Shown here: piece after piece, positions 1 to 9,531 of the stretch
Layout: each line of letters starts with the position of its first letter
How positions within the stretch are numbered: the stretch's first letter is position 1
DNA from: Nitrospira sp. SG-bin2
Lineage (GTDB): Bacteria > Nitrospirota > Nitrospiria > Nitrospirales > Nitrospiraceae
Assembly: GCA_002083405.1 (NCBI GenBank)
Contig: LVWT01000022.1
Span: 1 to 64,000, forward strand
Direction: 5' to 3'
DNA: 64,000 nt
Notes under the pieces: model-generated
Database searches by the model: none
What the model was told of the DNA's origin: nothing
The model's input: only the letters and a program-made list of their open reading frames with translations
Position numbers and translations under genes: made by a program

Positions 1-262
1 CGGGAGGAGAAGAGGGTTTGTCAACAGCCTGCTAAGTAAAAGATCCAGTCTTTCCCAAAATCAACTCCAGCAAGCTTCATGGTGGCTGCGTACGATATTT
101 GTCACTTGCCGACAATTTGGTGTTTAGGGCAATGCACTTCTGATTAATTCTTTCTTTATTTTTATAGTCTTTCGACTGGCATGACGAATGCGTTACCAGG
201 TGGGCAGTGCCCCGTGTTATGGACCGTAGCCATGGGCCACAATCGGGTTCAAGGAGGTATCT

Positions 263-583
263 ATGTTGAAACAGACGCTCATTATCACGAGTGCTGTTCT
301 TGCCACTGCTCTCATCCTCTCAGGAGTGAGCGTGGCGAATGATAATGATAGTGCCAGGGGCTTCGGACTGAGAAATGCACAGGAGGCTGCCGGCACACAT
401 GGGATGCAGGGACGGTGCAACGCGGCGTCACACCAGAACATTACGTTGGATGGTTGTGCTGACGACCCGCTGCCGCCTCCGACCACAGATCCACTGTCTG
501 GCCCGCTTCCGACGACTGAGCCACCACCTGTTTCGCCTCCGACGACTGAGCCACCGCCTCCAACAGATTTTTCAAATTTTTGA
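263..583 (+). CDS. Small secreted proline-rich protein
   Basis: A 106-residue protein of unknown function. Residues 1-25 form a typical Sec signal peptide (Lys at position 3, then a hydrophobic stretch ending near SVAN). The mature part is short, with three Cys-containing segments, and ends in a proline/threonine tail in which PPTTEPPP-like units recur; the DNA shows a direct repeat of ccgacgactgagccacc. A strong Shine-Dalgarno (aaggaggt at 250-257) supports the start. It stands alone, with a rho-independent terminator about 50 bp downstream. The Pro/Thr tail suggests a flexible periplasmic or cell-envelope linker. No family was recognised. Confidence 0.6.
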   Translation: MLKQTLIITSAVLATALILSGVSVANDNDSARGFGLRNAQEAAGTHGMQGRCNAASHQNITLDGCADDPLPPPTTDPLSGPLPTTEPPPVSPPTTEPPPPTDFSNF

Positions 584-630
584 GGGTTGCCTGGTTGTAC
601 ACTTTGCCAATCGCAGACCATGTGCCAACG

Positions 631-660
631 AAGGCGGCCAGGAAACTGGCCGCCTTTTGC
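631..660 (+). terminator. Rho-independent terminator
   Basis: A 9-bp perfect stem (ggcggccag / ctggccgcc at 633-641 and 646-654) with a 4-base loop is followed by a run of four T. It closes the transcript of the small proline-rich gene. Confidence 0.8.
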
Positions 661-807
661 TGTTCTATCCTATCTCGACTCACAGAATAGCCGTGTGACT
701 CGGGAGCGAACTTGACTCACCGCGCGACATTCTGTAACCACTTCATCTTTAACCTCCGCCCATGGAGAAAAAGACTCAACGTAACTACCATCAAACATTC
801 AACTGTC

Positions 808-847
808 GCGGGGGGAGGATTTGAACCTCTGACATTTGGGTTATGAG
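808..847 (-). repeat. Partial copy of the initiator tRNA gene (3' half)
   Basis: Forty bases match the 3' half of the intact tRNA-fMet gene at 4678-4754 with two mismatches. The match runs from the anticodon loop (CAT) through the T arm to the acceptor strand. It stops abruptly at the anticodon, and the 5' half and the CCA end are absent, so it cannot be a working tRNA. Orientation and position fit an attachment-site duplicate left by an element that integrated in the tRNA gene. A decayed second tRNA gene is the alternative. Confidence 0.75.
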
Positions 848-1023
848 GCTGCAAACACTCGGTTCTTAACTGCCCGATCTTCAGCCTGTTTTCTCACTTC
901 AGCCTATCTTTCAACGGTGTACAGCCACCTCTAGCGCGAACGTGTTAACCCGAATGGGGAATGGGCAATCACATATCAGCACTCTACACTTGCCACAAGA
1001 CTTGCGTAACTAGGGAGGGCCGG

Positions 1024-1497
1024 ATGGCTATTACTCGAGCAAAGCGATGGAAGGTCCAATATCCTGTTCAGGTATTCACTGACGGGTTGTTTGTTGAAGG
1101 GCGGACGGTGGACATATCACTGCAGGGTTTACGCGTTGCCACGGAAAGCTCTATCACACAAGGGGCCTGTGTCGTTGTTCGGGTCCTGGTGCTGGATGGC
1201 GAATACCCTGTCGATTGTGCGCTCTATACCGTCCGATGGATCGACCAGGGAAGGATCGGCCTGGAAGCGAGCGAGATATCAGTTGTGGAACAAAGGCGTC
1301 TCCAGGACCGGCTTGCTTCTCTGGATCAAGATCAGGAACCGGTCGTGGAGTCCACGATTCCCCGTATGACAACCGAGCAACCGATTACGAGCATCACCGG
1401 CACTGTGGCGGGACTATGGCAATTATTCTTTTCTCGCCATCACGGGATCAGTGCTCCTAACCGCGGCCTCCACTCTCTCCAGGGGTCAAAGCGTTAA
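1024..1497 (+). CDS. PilZ domain protein
   Basis: A 157-residue protein with an N-terminal PilZ domain. Near the start it has a basic RAKR stretch followed by a beta-rich segment, then the DISLQG motif, which matches the (D/N)xSxxG signature of cyclic-di-GMP binding PilZ folds. PilZ proteins are usually cytosolic c-di-GMP receptors that act on motility, secretion or exopolysaccharide. The C-terminal 50 residues are unassigned. A start at 961 is open, but the ATG at 1024, preceded by gggaggg, places the PilZ motif at the usual distance. It lies inside the stretch bounded by the tRNA-fMet fragment and the intact tRNA. Confidence 0.7.
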   Translation: MAITRAKRWKVQYPVQVFTDGLFVEGRTVDISLQGLRVATESSITQGACVVVRVLVLDGEYPVDCALYTVRWIDQGRIGLEASEISVVEQRRLQDRLASLDQDQEPVVESTIPRMTTEQPITSITGTVAGLWQLFFSRHHGISAPNRGLHSLQGSKR

Positions 1498-1911
1498 CAA
1501 TACCCTCCGCTCTCCCACTCCCCCGACACGAAAGGGTTTCTAGTGTCTGAGGAAGCAACGAGCGTGAAAAGAATGTCCGACTATCGAGGCTATCCGATCA
1601 CTCTTTCCCGAAAGCGTCTCTGATAACGATCTTACGGTGGTATCCGTCTCCTTCCTCTTTCATTGTTACATAAGGACACGCACCTTGGCCTTGTGCGCCC
1701 CACGGTGACCAGGATCTCACGTCTATAAGGCCGAATTACATGCTGTTGCGGCATTCGCCGGCCAGCATACGCTAGCGGATCATCACATGACTGCTTCTAC
1801 GTAGACCTCCTCCTGCCTGAATATTTCCAGATCCGCCGCTACAACCGACAATAGAAATCCCCATAGTTATCGTGTCATTGCAAATCCAAGATACTTTGCT
1901 ATGGTTCCTTA
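1498..1911. other. Intergenic stretch without a recognisable gene
   Basis: About 410 bases lie between the PilZ gene and the TPR pair. No convincing ORF, RNA gene or strong hairpin was seen. It probably holds the promoter of the TPR genes, but I cannot point to a clear -35/-10 pair. Confidence 0.4.
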
Positions 1912-3417
1912 ATGATCTCTCCTTTGCCATACGGTATACCTCCTCCTGTCACCCTTCCTTTTGTAGACAAGATCGTTTCTCTGATCCGCACGCGTGGATT
2001 CATTCTTTCACTTTGCCTGCTCATCGCCGGAAGTCTGGTCGGCTACTATGTGGTCCAGCGAGTCACACAGTTGAGCGAAATCTTTTATGGGCCGGAAACG
2101 AAAAGTCTGAAGGCATTAGCGCTGTATGAAATTGGCGCGTATTCAAGCGCGGCCAAACACTATCGCAAAGACTACGCGGACTACTTGCAGACTCTACAGG
2201 ACGTGTCGCCGGATCTCCTGACCTTTCTTCGGCGAGACAGTGAGGGAGCAGTCCAATGGGCTCAACGGGAACTTACACAGAATCCCAATAGCATTGAAGC
2301 CTTCCTCGCGTTGGCGCGTGTGGCGTATGACAAGAAAGAGTATGCAACTGCTGCCAACTATACTCGGCGTATTCTGGCATTGTACTGGGATAACACCGAT
2401 GCACTCCTTCTCGCCGCATTCATTGCCACCCGGGACCCCTCGCAGGGAGATCCATTTCGTTATCTGGATATGGCGCTGAGGACAGGAACGGCAGCGCGCA
2501 ACCTGCCATCATTCATCCATGCCCTGGAAATCGCCGGTCAACTTCAGAGCCAACCACGAAGCGAACGACAATATGGTCTGATCACGTTATATCACCGCAT
2601 CCTCATGATTCACGATGCCGGTATGGCCAATCGCGTCATGTCGATGGCTCGACGTGCGATCGCCAAGGGGGATCATCTGGGGGAAGCCTTTTATGGCATG
2701 GGAGTGATCTTTGAGAAGACGGGATGGCCGCACAAAGCGTTGGGTGCGTATCAGGAAGCAGTACGGGCCGATCCGAACCACGCCAGTGCCTATTATGCAA
2801 CAGCACGGCTTTATGCGAGGAGGCAAGATGATCTACATCAATACCTTTTCCTGAAGGAGGCTACAAAGGCTTCTCCCGCTGACCCGTTTCATTTCTCGGC
2901 TCTCTATCACCGTCTTGCCCGCAAACAAGAGTGGTACGCCATCACACGTGTAATGCAAACCGCAATTGAGACTGAACCGGGCAATCTGACCGCTCATGTA
3001 CACCTCGCGTGGGCGTTGGAGAATATGGGAGAGCATAATCTTTCAAAGCAGGTGCTTCAGCACGTTGTTACGCTAGAAGCACGGGGTCCCGAAGAATTGG
3101 AGTGGAAAGCTTGGGCGGCCAGACGACTAGGGGATGATGGTCAAGAAGAAGCCTTGCTCCAGAGAAGTGTCCTCTTGGATCGTGGAAGGCCTGACCCGCA
3201 TCGGGAGTTGGCGAGACTGTATAAAGGACAAAACCGAGTTGGAGAAGCTCGGCGAGAATTTGAAATCACGGTTCAAATGGGCGGGTACGACAACCCAAAC
3301 CAATGGCTTGAATACTGTACTCTCTACACGAATGAGCAACCTCCGTCCATCTGTACACAAAGCAAGAGTGAGCTATCTCGCGCCTATAACACATTCGTAC
3401 TAGTGAATGACCCATGA
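1912..3417 (+). CDS. Membrane-anchored TPR-repeat protein
   Basis: A 501-residue protein. One hydrophobic segment near residues 28-48 is flanked by basic residues and looks like an N-terminal membrane anchor or uncleaved signal. The rest is alpha-helical with many tetratricopeptide-like units, for example segments reading AxxxYxxAVRADPNHASAYY and AxVHLAWALENMGEHNLSKQ. TPR arrays are protein-protein interaction scaffolds, here probably periplasmic. There is no clear ribosome-binding site, so the exact start is uncertain. It overlaps the next TPR gene by four bases (ATGA), so the two are translationally coupled and probably work together. The ligand is unknown. Confidence 0.7.
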   Translation: MISPLPYGIPPPVTLPFVDKIVSLIRTRGFILSLCLLIAGSLVGYYVVQRVTQLSEIFYGPETKSLKALALYEIGAYSSAAKHYRKDYADYLQTLQDVSPDLLTFLRRDSEGAVQWAQRELTQNPNSIEAFLALARVAYDKKEYATAANYTRRILALYWDNTDALLLAAFIATRDPSQGDPFRYLDMALRTGTAARNLPSFIHALEIAGQLQSQPRSERQYGLITLYHRILMIHDAGMANRVMSMARRAIAKGDHLGEAFYGMGVIFEKTGWPHKALGAYQEAVRADPNHASAYYATARLYARRQDDLHQYLFLKEATKASPADPFHFSALYHRLARKQEWYAITRVMQTAIETEPGNLTAHVHLAWALENMGEHNLSKQVLQHVVTLEARGPEELEWKAWAARRLGDDGQEEALLQRSVLLDRGRPDPHRELARLYKGQNRVGEARREFEITVQMGGYDNPNQWLEYCTLYTNEQPPSICTQSKSELSRAYNTFVLVNDP

Positions 3418-4448
3418 AGATGCTTAGTTGGTTCGGAAAACTGATTCCCAATCTCTTTCGCTGGGGCATTATTTCGCGGTGGTTGATCGCGCTCTGTCTA
3501 TGGGTAAGCTCGATACAGTTGACCTATCCCATACTGAGCCCATGGCCTCTTATGGGTGCAATCACAGCCACGGTGGTGGGACTGTGCCTGCTCGTACTCG
3601 TAATACGGATTGCGGAGCGGGTGTCGCCCAACCGGCAAATATGGATGATGGTCAGGCCGTTCTTGCACGTGGGCGACTTAGCCGCCTTGGCATATATCGT
3701 TTGTGGTGTCGGCCTCTATCTCAATGGAATACTCGCGACCGCACCACCGCAGAAGCACTTTGCCGAAGTGCTGACGGCGGCAGAGGAGCCTGTTCAATTA
3801 GGTCCTTGGGGGCCGGCAGGACACTTTCAAATAATGGTGCAGGATGCTGAGGCATCTCCACGATTCATTTTTGTCGACGCCAAAGTCTTTCAGCGCATTC
3901 TTCCCGGTCAAGGTATTAGTTTCGTCATGTACGAAGGAGCATTCGGGGTGAGTTGGGTGGATGAGATTGTTCCGGACTACAAGAAGACTCTGGCGACGCT
4001 CGTCGCAAGTGGACGCAATGATTCGATGCTGAGAAAACAAACCATGATGCTCGATCTTGCTGAACGCAGGTTTCAGTTGGTATCCCGAAATGCACAGCAA
4101 TACTTGAAAGAGGAACCAGGCGATATTTCCTTCGCCATCAACTTAGCGGGGACTATCGGCCAACTAGGACAGCGAGCTCTCGCCGTGCAAATTCTTGAAC
4201 CCATAGCAAGCAGGCATGTCAATTACAAATTGTACTGTGCGTTTGGCGCATTGATTCGCGACGCCGGTGATATACCGAAGGGCATTGACTACTTTAAAGC
4301 TGCTACGAGAATTGATCCCCAAGCAGCGGAAGCCTATTACCTGTTGGGGCACACTTATAAGCAAATCGGTCAGAAGGACGAGTCTCGTATAGCGTTCACA
4401 AAGCTTGTTGAGTTGGAACCTCGTTACAGCAATCTCCTGCAACAATAG
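3414..4448 (+). CDS. Membrane protein with C-terminal TPR repeats
   Basis: A 344-residue protein. The N-terminal 120 residues hold about three hydrophobic segments (roughly 17-35, 40-64 and 84-104), so it is an integral membrane protein. A soluble region follows, with the last 100 residues forming TPR-like helices (RDAGDIPKGIDYFKAA and PQAAEAYYLLGHTYKQIG). The start codon overlaps the stop of the upstream TPR gene. The pair may form one envelope complex, possibly linked to polysaccharide or pilus function given the nearby PilZ gene, but that is inference. I do not recognise the family. Confidence 0.65.
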   Translation: MKMLSWFGKLIPNLFRWGIISRWLIALCLWVSSIQLTYPILSPWPLMGAITATVVGLCLLVLVIRIAERVSPNRQIWMMVRPFLHVGDLAALAYIVCGVGLYLNGILATAPPQKHFAEVLTAAEEPVQLGPWGPAGHFQIMVQDAEASPRFIFVDAKVFQRILPGQGISFVMYEGAFGVSWVDEIVPDYKKTLATLVASGRNDSMLRKQTMMLDLAERRFQLVSRNAQQYLKEEPGDISFAINLAGTIGQLGQRALAVQILEPIASRHVNYKLYCAFGALIRDAGDIPKGIDYFKAATRIDPQAAEAYYLLGHTYKQIGQKDESRIAFTKLVELEPRYSNLLQQ

Positions 4449-4677
4449 GAGTGCGGACTGAGGTCAGTAATCTATCCCACCCGCATTTTGCTCCTAGCCA
4501 AAATGCTACATGCGGACAATCCCAACTATGCCGGCTGGCAACAGGCCGGACGGGCGAGAACTATGGACGCTTTGCCAGAAGCTGTTGAAACTGATCGAGA
4601 TGATATCTAAAGCGACGACCTATCACGCTGTAGAAGCAAACCGCTGGTAAGTTGTTGAAAGAGAAAAAGAAGAGGAT

Positions 4678-4754
<77 letters not shown>

Positions 4755-4841
4755 GTCGGAGACTAACAAAGCGTGGAACGGCAAGTCAAGCCAACGGTTT
4801 CCGCCGTTGCATTCGCGGAAACACGATGGTAAAGCCATCTC

Positions 4842-5783
4842 ATGCGCATTGTATTCATGGGCACACCGGAATTTGCCGTGCCTTCCCTTGAGGCGTTACT
4901 CAAGTCGGAGGACCAGGTTGTTGGAATCGTCACTCAGCCGGACCGCCCGAAAGGCCGTGGCCAGGAACTAGCGCCTCCTCCGATCAAGCTCATCGCTCAA
5001 CGCGAGAATATCCCGTTTCTCCAGCCGCTCAAGATCAGGACGCCCGACTTTCTTGAGGCGCTGGCCGCCTGGAAGCCGGATCTGATTGCCGTGACGGCGT
5101 TCGGTCGAATCCTGCACGCGCCGATCTTGAACCTTCCACCAAGGGGCTGTGTGAATGTGCATGGGTCACTACTGCCGAAATATCGAGGCGCAGCCCCCGT
5201 TCAATGGGCGGTGATCAACGGGGAAACGGAAACCGGCATCACCACGATGCTCATGGATGAGGGAATGGATACCGGTCCGATGTTGCTGCAGGCGCGGCTT
5301 CCGATTCTGCCTGAAGATACGACGGGATCATTGGCGCCTCGTTTGGCGGAACTTGGCGGCCGGTTGTTGGTCGAGACCATCGCACAACTCAAGGCCGGTA
5401 CCCTCACTGCGCAGCAACAAGACCATGCGCTGGCCACGATGGCGCCGTTGCTCAAGAAAGAGGATGGGCTACTCGATTGGACAATGAGCGCGCAGGCGTT
5501 GGCCAATCGTGTCCGGGGCTTGTCTCCTTGGCCAGGCGCCTATACGTTCCATGGCCAGGCGCGTTGGAATATTTGGAACGCAGTTGCCGTGAACGAGCCG
5601 ACAGGCGATGCCCCTGGGACGATCGTCGGAGTCGCAAAGCAGTCGCTCCGGGTGGCGACCGGCAACGGCCTGCTGGAACTCCTCGAAATCCAGACAGCCA
5701 ATTCCAAGCGCATGCCCGTCGGGCAATTTCTTTCCGGACACCGAGTCTTTTCCGGTGAAACATTAGGCGCCGCCGCGAGCTGA
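4842..5783 (+). CDS. fmt: Methionyl-tRNA formyltransferase
   Basis: Transfers a formyl group from 10-formyl-tetrahydrofolate to initiator Met-tRNA in the cytosol. The 313-residue length is usual. The N-terminal MRIVFMGTPEFAVPSLEAL is the family start, and the formyltransferase core shows NVHGSLLPKYRGAAPVQW with the catalytic Asn and His, then GITTMLMDEGMDTGPML. A C-terminal tRNA-binding domain follows. It heads the run fmt-rsmB-rpe-pheS-pheT, all on the plus strand. fmt followed by rsmB is a common bacterial arrangement. No def gene (peptide deformylase) is seen directly upstream, where it often lies. Confidence 0.96.
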   Translation: MRIVFMGTPEFAVPSLEALLKSEDQVVGIVTQPDRPKGRGQELAPPPIKLIAQRENIPFLQPLKIRTPDFLEALAAWKPDLIAVTAFGRILHAPILNLPPRGCVNVHGSLLPKYRGAAPVQWAVINGETETGITTMLMDEGMDTGPMLLQARLPILPEDTTGSLAPRLAELGGRLLVETIAQLKAGTLTAQQQDHALATMAPLLKKEDGLLDWTMSAQALANRVRGLSPWPGAYTFHGQARWNIWNAVAVNEPTGDAPGTIVGVAKQSLRVATGNGLLELLEIQTANSKRMPVGQFLSGHRVFSGETLGAAAS

Positions 5784-5836
5784 CTCTAGCTCTGACTGAT
5801 CCCGATTCCTCTACATGTTCTGAAGGGCCTGTTGCT

Positions 5837-7270
5837 ATGCCATCCGACCGGTCTTCTCCTGATGCTCCATCTTCCTCGCGGGCGGCGGCTTTGGCCGTGT
5901 TACTTGCCTGCCAATCACAGGACACGATGCTTGATGATCAGATGGAGCAGCGCGCTACGGATTTCAGGTTGGACTCTCGCGATCGTGGCCTGGCGATGGA
6001 GCTGGCCTATGGTGTGTTGAGACGACTGGAGTTCATCGATTGGCGGTTGGCGCCGGTTCTCCAGAAACCTCTCCCACGGCTCCCGTCTGTGGTGCAAATG
6101 TTGTTGCGCCTCGGGGCCTATCAGTTGCTGTGCATGGATCGTATTCCTGCCTCGGCGGCAGTGAACGAATCCGTGCAACTCGCCAAATCTTATATGCCGA
6201 AGCTGGGACGGGACTGGAGCGGGTTGATCAATGCGGTTCTGCGCAATCTCACGCGCGGGCCTGAGCCGGCACTGCCGGATATCGAGGCCGATCCTGATCT
6301 GGCCTTGTCCATTCGGTATGCGCTTCCACTCTGGCTTTGTCGGCGATGGGTCGAACAGTTGGGGGTGGCGCAGGCCGAATCCCTCTGCCGGTCCACCAGT
6401 GACATTCCTTCTCTCACGCTACGAGTGAACCGGCTGCGTGTGACGAGAGACGTGTTCCTGGATCGGCTCAGCCGGCTGGGGTTCACGGCGCGTCCAACAG
6501 CCATCAGTCCTGCCGGTGTCATTTGTGAAAAGAGCGGTCCCGTGACAGCGCTGCCCGGCTTTCAGGAGGGCGAGTTCTATGTCGAGGATGAGGCGGCCCA
6601 GCTGATCCCGCCGCTCCTCGATCCGCAGCCGGGCGAACAGATTCTGGACGCCTGTGCCGCGCCGGGAGGCAAAGCGACGCATCTTGCGGAGTTGATGAAG
6701 AATCACGGACATATTGTTGCGTTGGATCGTCAACGGGCTCGCCTCGATCGCCTGCAAGACAATTGTCGCCGCTTGGGAGTCAATATCGTGGCGCCGACCA
6801 TGGGAGATGCGCGAAGGTCACAGGAGATGTCGGGTATTATCAGCAAGGGCGGCGGCCGTGCGGACCGGCCCACTGCGACGCCGGATGGATCGGTCGATCG
6901 GGTTCTGCTCGATGCGCCGTGCAGCGGGCTTGGTGTGCTGCGCCGCCATCCCGAAGCCAAGTGGAACAAGCATCAGGCGATGTTCGCCCGGCACCATCAA
7001 CTTCAGAAGGAGATCCTCGAAGCAGTGGCGGCTGTCTTGCGGCCCGGCGGGGTGCTAGTCTATAGTACGTGCTCGACCGAGCAGGAAGAAACCGAAGACG
7101 TGATTCAGCAGTTTTGCCGCGCTCATCCCGGCTGGATGCGCGAATCCGTCGTGCCGTGGCTTCCTTCCGCTGCTCTCCCATTCGTGACGGCTCAGGGTGC
7201 GCTTTCGACCATGGGCAATCGACTTGGGATGGATAGCTTCTATGCCGCTCGACTGAGGAAGATTTCCTAA
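5837..7270 (+). CDS. rsmB: 16S rRNA (cytosine-5) methyltransferase RsmB
   Basis: A 477-residue, SAM-dependent methyltransferase expected to modify C967 of 16S rRNA. The N-terminal 150 residues form a NusB-like RNA-binding domain (VQMLLRLGAYQLLCMDRIP, then VLRNLTR). The catalytic domain shows DACAAPGGKATHLAEL (SAM binding), DAPCSGLGVLRRHPEAKW (the PC motif with one catalytic Cys) and YSTCSTEQEE (the second Cys). The stop codon shares one base with the rpe start (TAATG), indicating coupling. Confidence 0.94.
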   Translation: MPSDRSSPDAPSSSRAAALAVLLACQSQDTMLDDQMEQRATDFRLDSRDRGLAMELAYGVLRRLEFIDWRLAPVLQKPLPRLPSVVQMLLRLGAYQLLCMDRIPASAAVNESVQLAKSYMPKLGRDWSGLINAVLRNLTRGPEPALPDIEADPDLALSIRYALPLWLCRRWVEQLGVAQAESLCRSTSDIPSLTLRVNRLRVTRDVFLDRLSRLGFTARPTAISPAGVICEKSGPVTALPGFQEGEFYVEDEAAQLIPPLLDPQPGEQILDACAAPGGKATHLAELMKNHGHIVALDRQRARLDRLQDNCRRLGVNIVAPTMGDARRSQEMSGIISKGGGRADRPTATPDGSVDRVLLDAPCSGLGVLRRHPEAKWNKHQAMFARHHQLQKEILEAVAAVLRPGGVLVYSTCSTEQEETEDVIQQFCRAHPGWMRESVVPWLPSAALPFVTAQGALSTMGNRLGMDSFYAARLRKIS

Positions 7271-7950
7271 TGCCTAAGCCGATCCAGATCGCCCCCTCTA
7301 TTCTCTCCGCGGACTTCGCGCGGCTGGCCGATGAAGTGGCCGCGGTCGAGCGGGCCGGCGCAGACCTGCTGCATATCGACGTGATGGACGGGCATTTCGT
7401 CCCGAATCTCACGATCGGGCCGCCGATCGTCGAATCATTGAGGAAGGTGACGAAACTTCCGCTCGATGTGCATCTGATGATCACCAATGCCGATGCGTTT
7501 ATTCCGGAATTCGCCAGGGCCGGGGCGAATTATTTGACCGTGCATGTGGAGGCCTGTCCACATCTGCATCGCACGATCCAATCGATCAAGGAACTTGGTG
7601 TGAAAGCCGGGGTGACGCTCAATCCGGCCACGCCGGTCCATTCGCTTCAAGAGATTCTTGCCGACGTCGATCTGGTGCTCATCATGTCGGTCAACCCGGG
7701 ATTCGGCGGGCAGAAGTTCATCGCTTCCTGTCTGGGTAAAGTGAAGGCGGTTCGTCAGATGCTCGACCGGATCGGCAGCCACGCGTTGTTGGAAGTCGAT
7801 GGCGGGGTGAAGGCCGAGAATGCGGCCCAAGTGCTGGAGGCGGGCGCCGATGTCCTTGTCGCCGGCTCTGCGATCTTCTCCGGTTCGGACTACGCCGCTC
7901 GCATCACCGCGCTACGCACAGCGGGGCAGCAGGCTCCTGTGCATCGATAG
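7270..7950 (+). CDS. rpe: Ribulose-phosphate 3-epimerase
   Basis: Interconverts ribulose-5-phosphate and xylulose-5-phosphate in the pentose phosphate and Calvin-type pathways. The 226-residue TIM barrel shows the family start IAPSILSADFARL, the catalytic and metal segment HIDVMDGHFVPNLTIG, the MSVNPGFGGQKF loop and the VDGGV phosphate-binding region. It overlaps rsmB by one base and is followed after 7 bp by the probable pheS start. Confidence 0.96.
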   Translation: MPKPIQIAPSILSADFARLADEVAAVERAGADLLHIDVMDGHFVPNLTIGPPIVESLRKVTKLPLDVHLMITNADAFIPEFARAGANYLTVHVEACPHLHRTIQSIKELGVKAGVTLNPATPVHSLQEILADVDLVLIMSVNPGFGGQKFIASCLGKVKAVRQMLDRIGSHALLEVDGGVKAENAAQVLEAGADVLVAGSAIFSGSDYAARITALRTAGQQAPVHR

Positions 7951-7957
7951 GATTCGG

Positions 7958-9523
7958 GTGGATACGACATCCTCGTTCGACAATCTGCACCCCCTCGAAA
8001 TCAAAGTGCTGACCGCCTTTGGGGCAGGTCCATCAGGGACGGTACTGACCACGGAGCAATTGGCCGCTGCGACTGGGCTGGAACCCTCCCAGCTCAGCAT
8101 GGCAATCGAATGGCTTCTGGCGAAGCAGTTGCTCGTCGTGCAGTCTGAAACGATTACGCCGATCGCCTCGCTGACGCCGCTCGGGGAAACCTACTTCGAA
8201 CAGTCTTCACCGATCGAGCGGATCCTCTCTGCGGCGCGGGATGCATCCAGCACAGGGAAGCGGCTGACCATTCCGGATCTCCATGCCAAAGAAGGCCTCG
8301 ACCCCGCCGATGTGAGCAAAGCGGTCGGCCGGCTGAAGAAAGAAGGCGCGCTCTTGATCGTGCAGGGTGGCTGTCTCGAATCCACCGGACGGCCCAGTCC
8401 TTCAACTGAGGCCATGCGCGCGATTCTCCAACAGCTGCACGACGCTCCTCGCGAGATGGAACAGTTTCCGGAGCCGTCCCGCCAGCTTATTCAGGAGCAT
8501 GCGGTGAGGCGCGGCAGCGCAAAGGAGCCCTTCCGGGTTGAGGACCGCGTGGCCCGGTGGTACGTGCTGTCTTCGGAAGGCACGGCGGCCGTCGATCACG
8601 TCACTTCCCAGGCAACGGTCGACGAGGTCTCGCAGTTGAGTCCGGAGTTGCTCAAGGACGGCAGCTGGCGCCGGAAACGTTTCCGGAAGTACACGATCAG
8701 CTTACGAGCGCCGCGAGTCGGCATCGGCAAGAAGCATCCCTACCGCGAGTTTCTGGATACGGTGAAGACCAAACTGGTGAGCATGGGATTCCAGGAAATG
8801 CGGGGCTCGCTCGTTGAAACCGAGTTTTGGAATATGGACGCGCTCTTCATGCCGCAGTTCCATCCGGCGCGCGACATTCACGATGTCTATTTTGTCAAAG
8901 ACCCGACGCATGCCGCACAGATCGCCGAACCGTTTGTGTCGCGCGTGACCAAGGCGCATGAGAACGGCGGCGCGACCGGCTCCACCGGGTGGCGCTATGC
9001 CTTCGACGGTGAGCGGGCGAAACGGTTGGTGTTGCGGAGTCAGGGAACCGCGGTGTCCGCGCGAACCCTTGCTGCAGCACCGGAGGCGCCGGGAAAATAT
9101 TTTTCGATCGCGCGATGTTTCCGCTACGATCAGGTCGATGCGACGCACGCCACGGATTTTTTCCAGGTTGAGGGGATCGTGTTGGGCGAGGACATCAATT
9201 TCAGGACCTTGCTCGGACTGCTGAACCTGTTCGCCCGTGAAGTTGCGCAAGCCAAAGAGGTCAAGTTTTTGCCGGCCTATTTTCCGTTCACGGAGCCGTC
9301 GGTTGAAATGCATGTGCGCCATCCGCGCCTGGGATGGATGGAACTCGGCGGCGCCGGGCTCTTCCGTCGGGAAGTCACACTGCCGCTGGGTGTGACGGTG
9401 CCCGTGATCGCCTGGGGACTCGGGCTCGACCGCATGGCGATGGTCGCGCTCGGCATTCACGACATCCGCGAGCTGTTTACCGACAGTCTTGAATTGATTC
9501 GCACGACCCGAGGGATTTTTTAG
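7958..9523 (+). CDS. pheS: Phenylalanine-tRNA ligase alpha subunit, archaeal/eukaryotic type
   Basis: Charges tRNA-Phe together with PheT. From the GTG at 7958 the protein has 521 residues, far longer than the roughly 340 of usual bacterial PheS. It begins with winged-helix DNA-binding-like domains (HPLEIKVLTAFG, QLAAATGLEPSQLSMAIEWL) found in archaeal and eukaryotic PheS. The catalytic core reads FWNMDALFMPQFHPARDIHD where usual bacterial enzymes have a DYHNFDALN-type segment, and ends with ELGGAGLFRREV and WGLGLDRMAM (motif 3). An open frame continues upstream to 7820 inside rpe, but the GTG just after the rpe stop fits the domain boundary better. Confidence 0.92.
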   Translation: MDTTSSFDNLHPLEIKVLTAFGAGPSGTVLTTEQLAAATGLEPSQLSMAIEWLLAKQLLVVQSETITPIASLTPLGETYFEQSSPIERILSAARDASSTGKRLTIPDLHAKEGLDPADVSKAVGRLKKEGALLIVQGGCLESTGRPSPSTEAMRAILQQLHDAPREMEQFPEPSRQLIQEHAVRRGSAKEPFRVEDRVARWYVLSSEGTAAVDHVTSQATVDEVSQLSPELLKDGSWRRKRFRKYTISLRAPRVGIGKKHPYREFLDTVKTKLVSMGFQEMRGSLVETEFWNMDALFMPQFHPARDIHDVYFVKDPTHAAQIAEPFVSRVTKAHENGGATGSTGWRYAFDGERAKRLVLRSQGTAVSARTLAAAPEAPGKYFSIARCFRYDQVDATHATDFFQVEGIVLGEDINFRTLLGLLNLFAREVAQAKEVKFLPAYFPFTEPSVEMHVRHPRLGWMELGGAGLFRREVTLPLGVTVPVIAWGLGLDRMAMVALGIHDIRELFTDSLELIRTTRGIF

Positions 9524-9531
9524 CGAACACC

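Noticed and set aside
808..847. A second functional tRNA-Met gene
   Set aside because: Only the 3' half is present. The D arm and the 5' acceptor strand are missing, and the sequence departs abruptly at the anticodon.
7820..7957. N-terminal extension of PheS inside rpe
   Set aside because: The extra 46 residues are encoded by rpe in another frame and have no similarity to PheS. A GTG just after the rpe stop gives the expected N-terminus.
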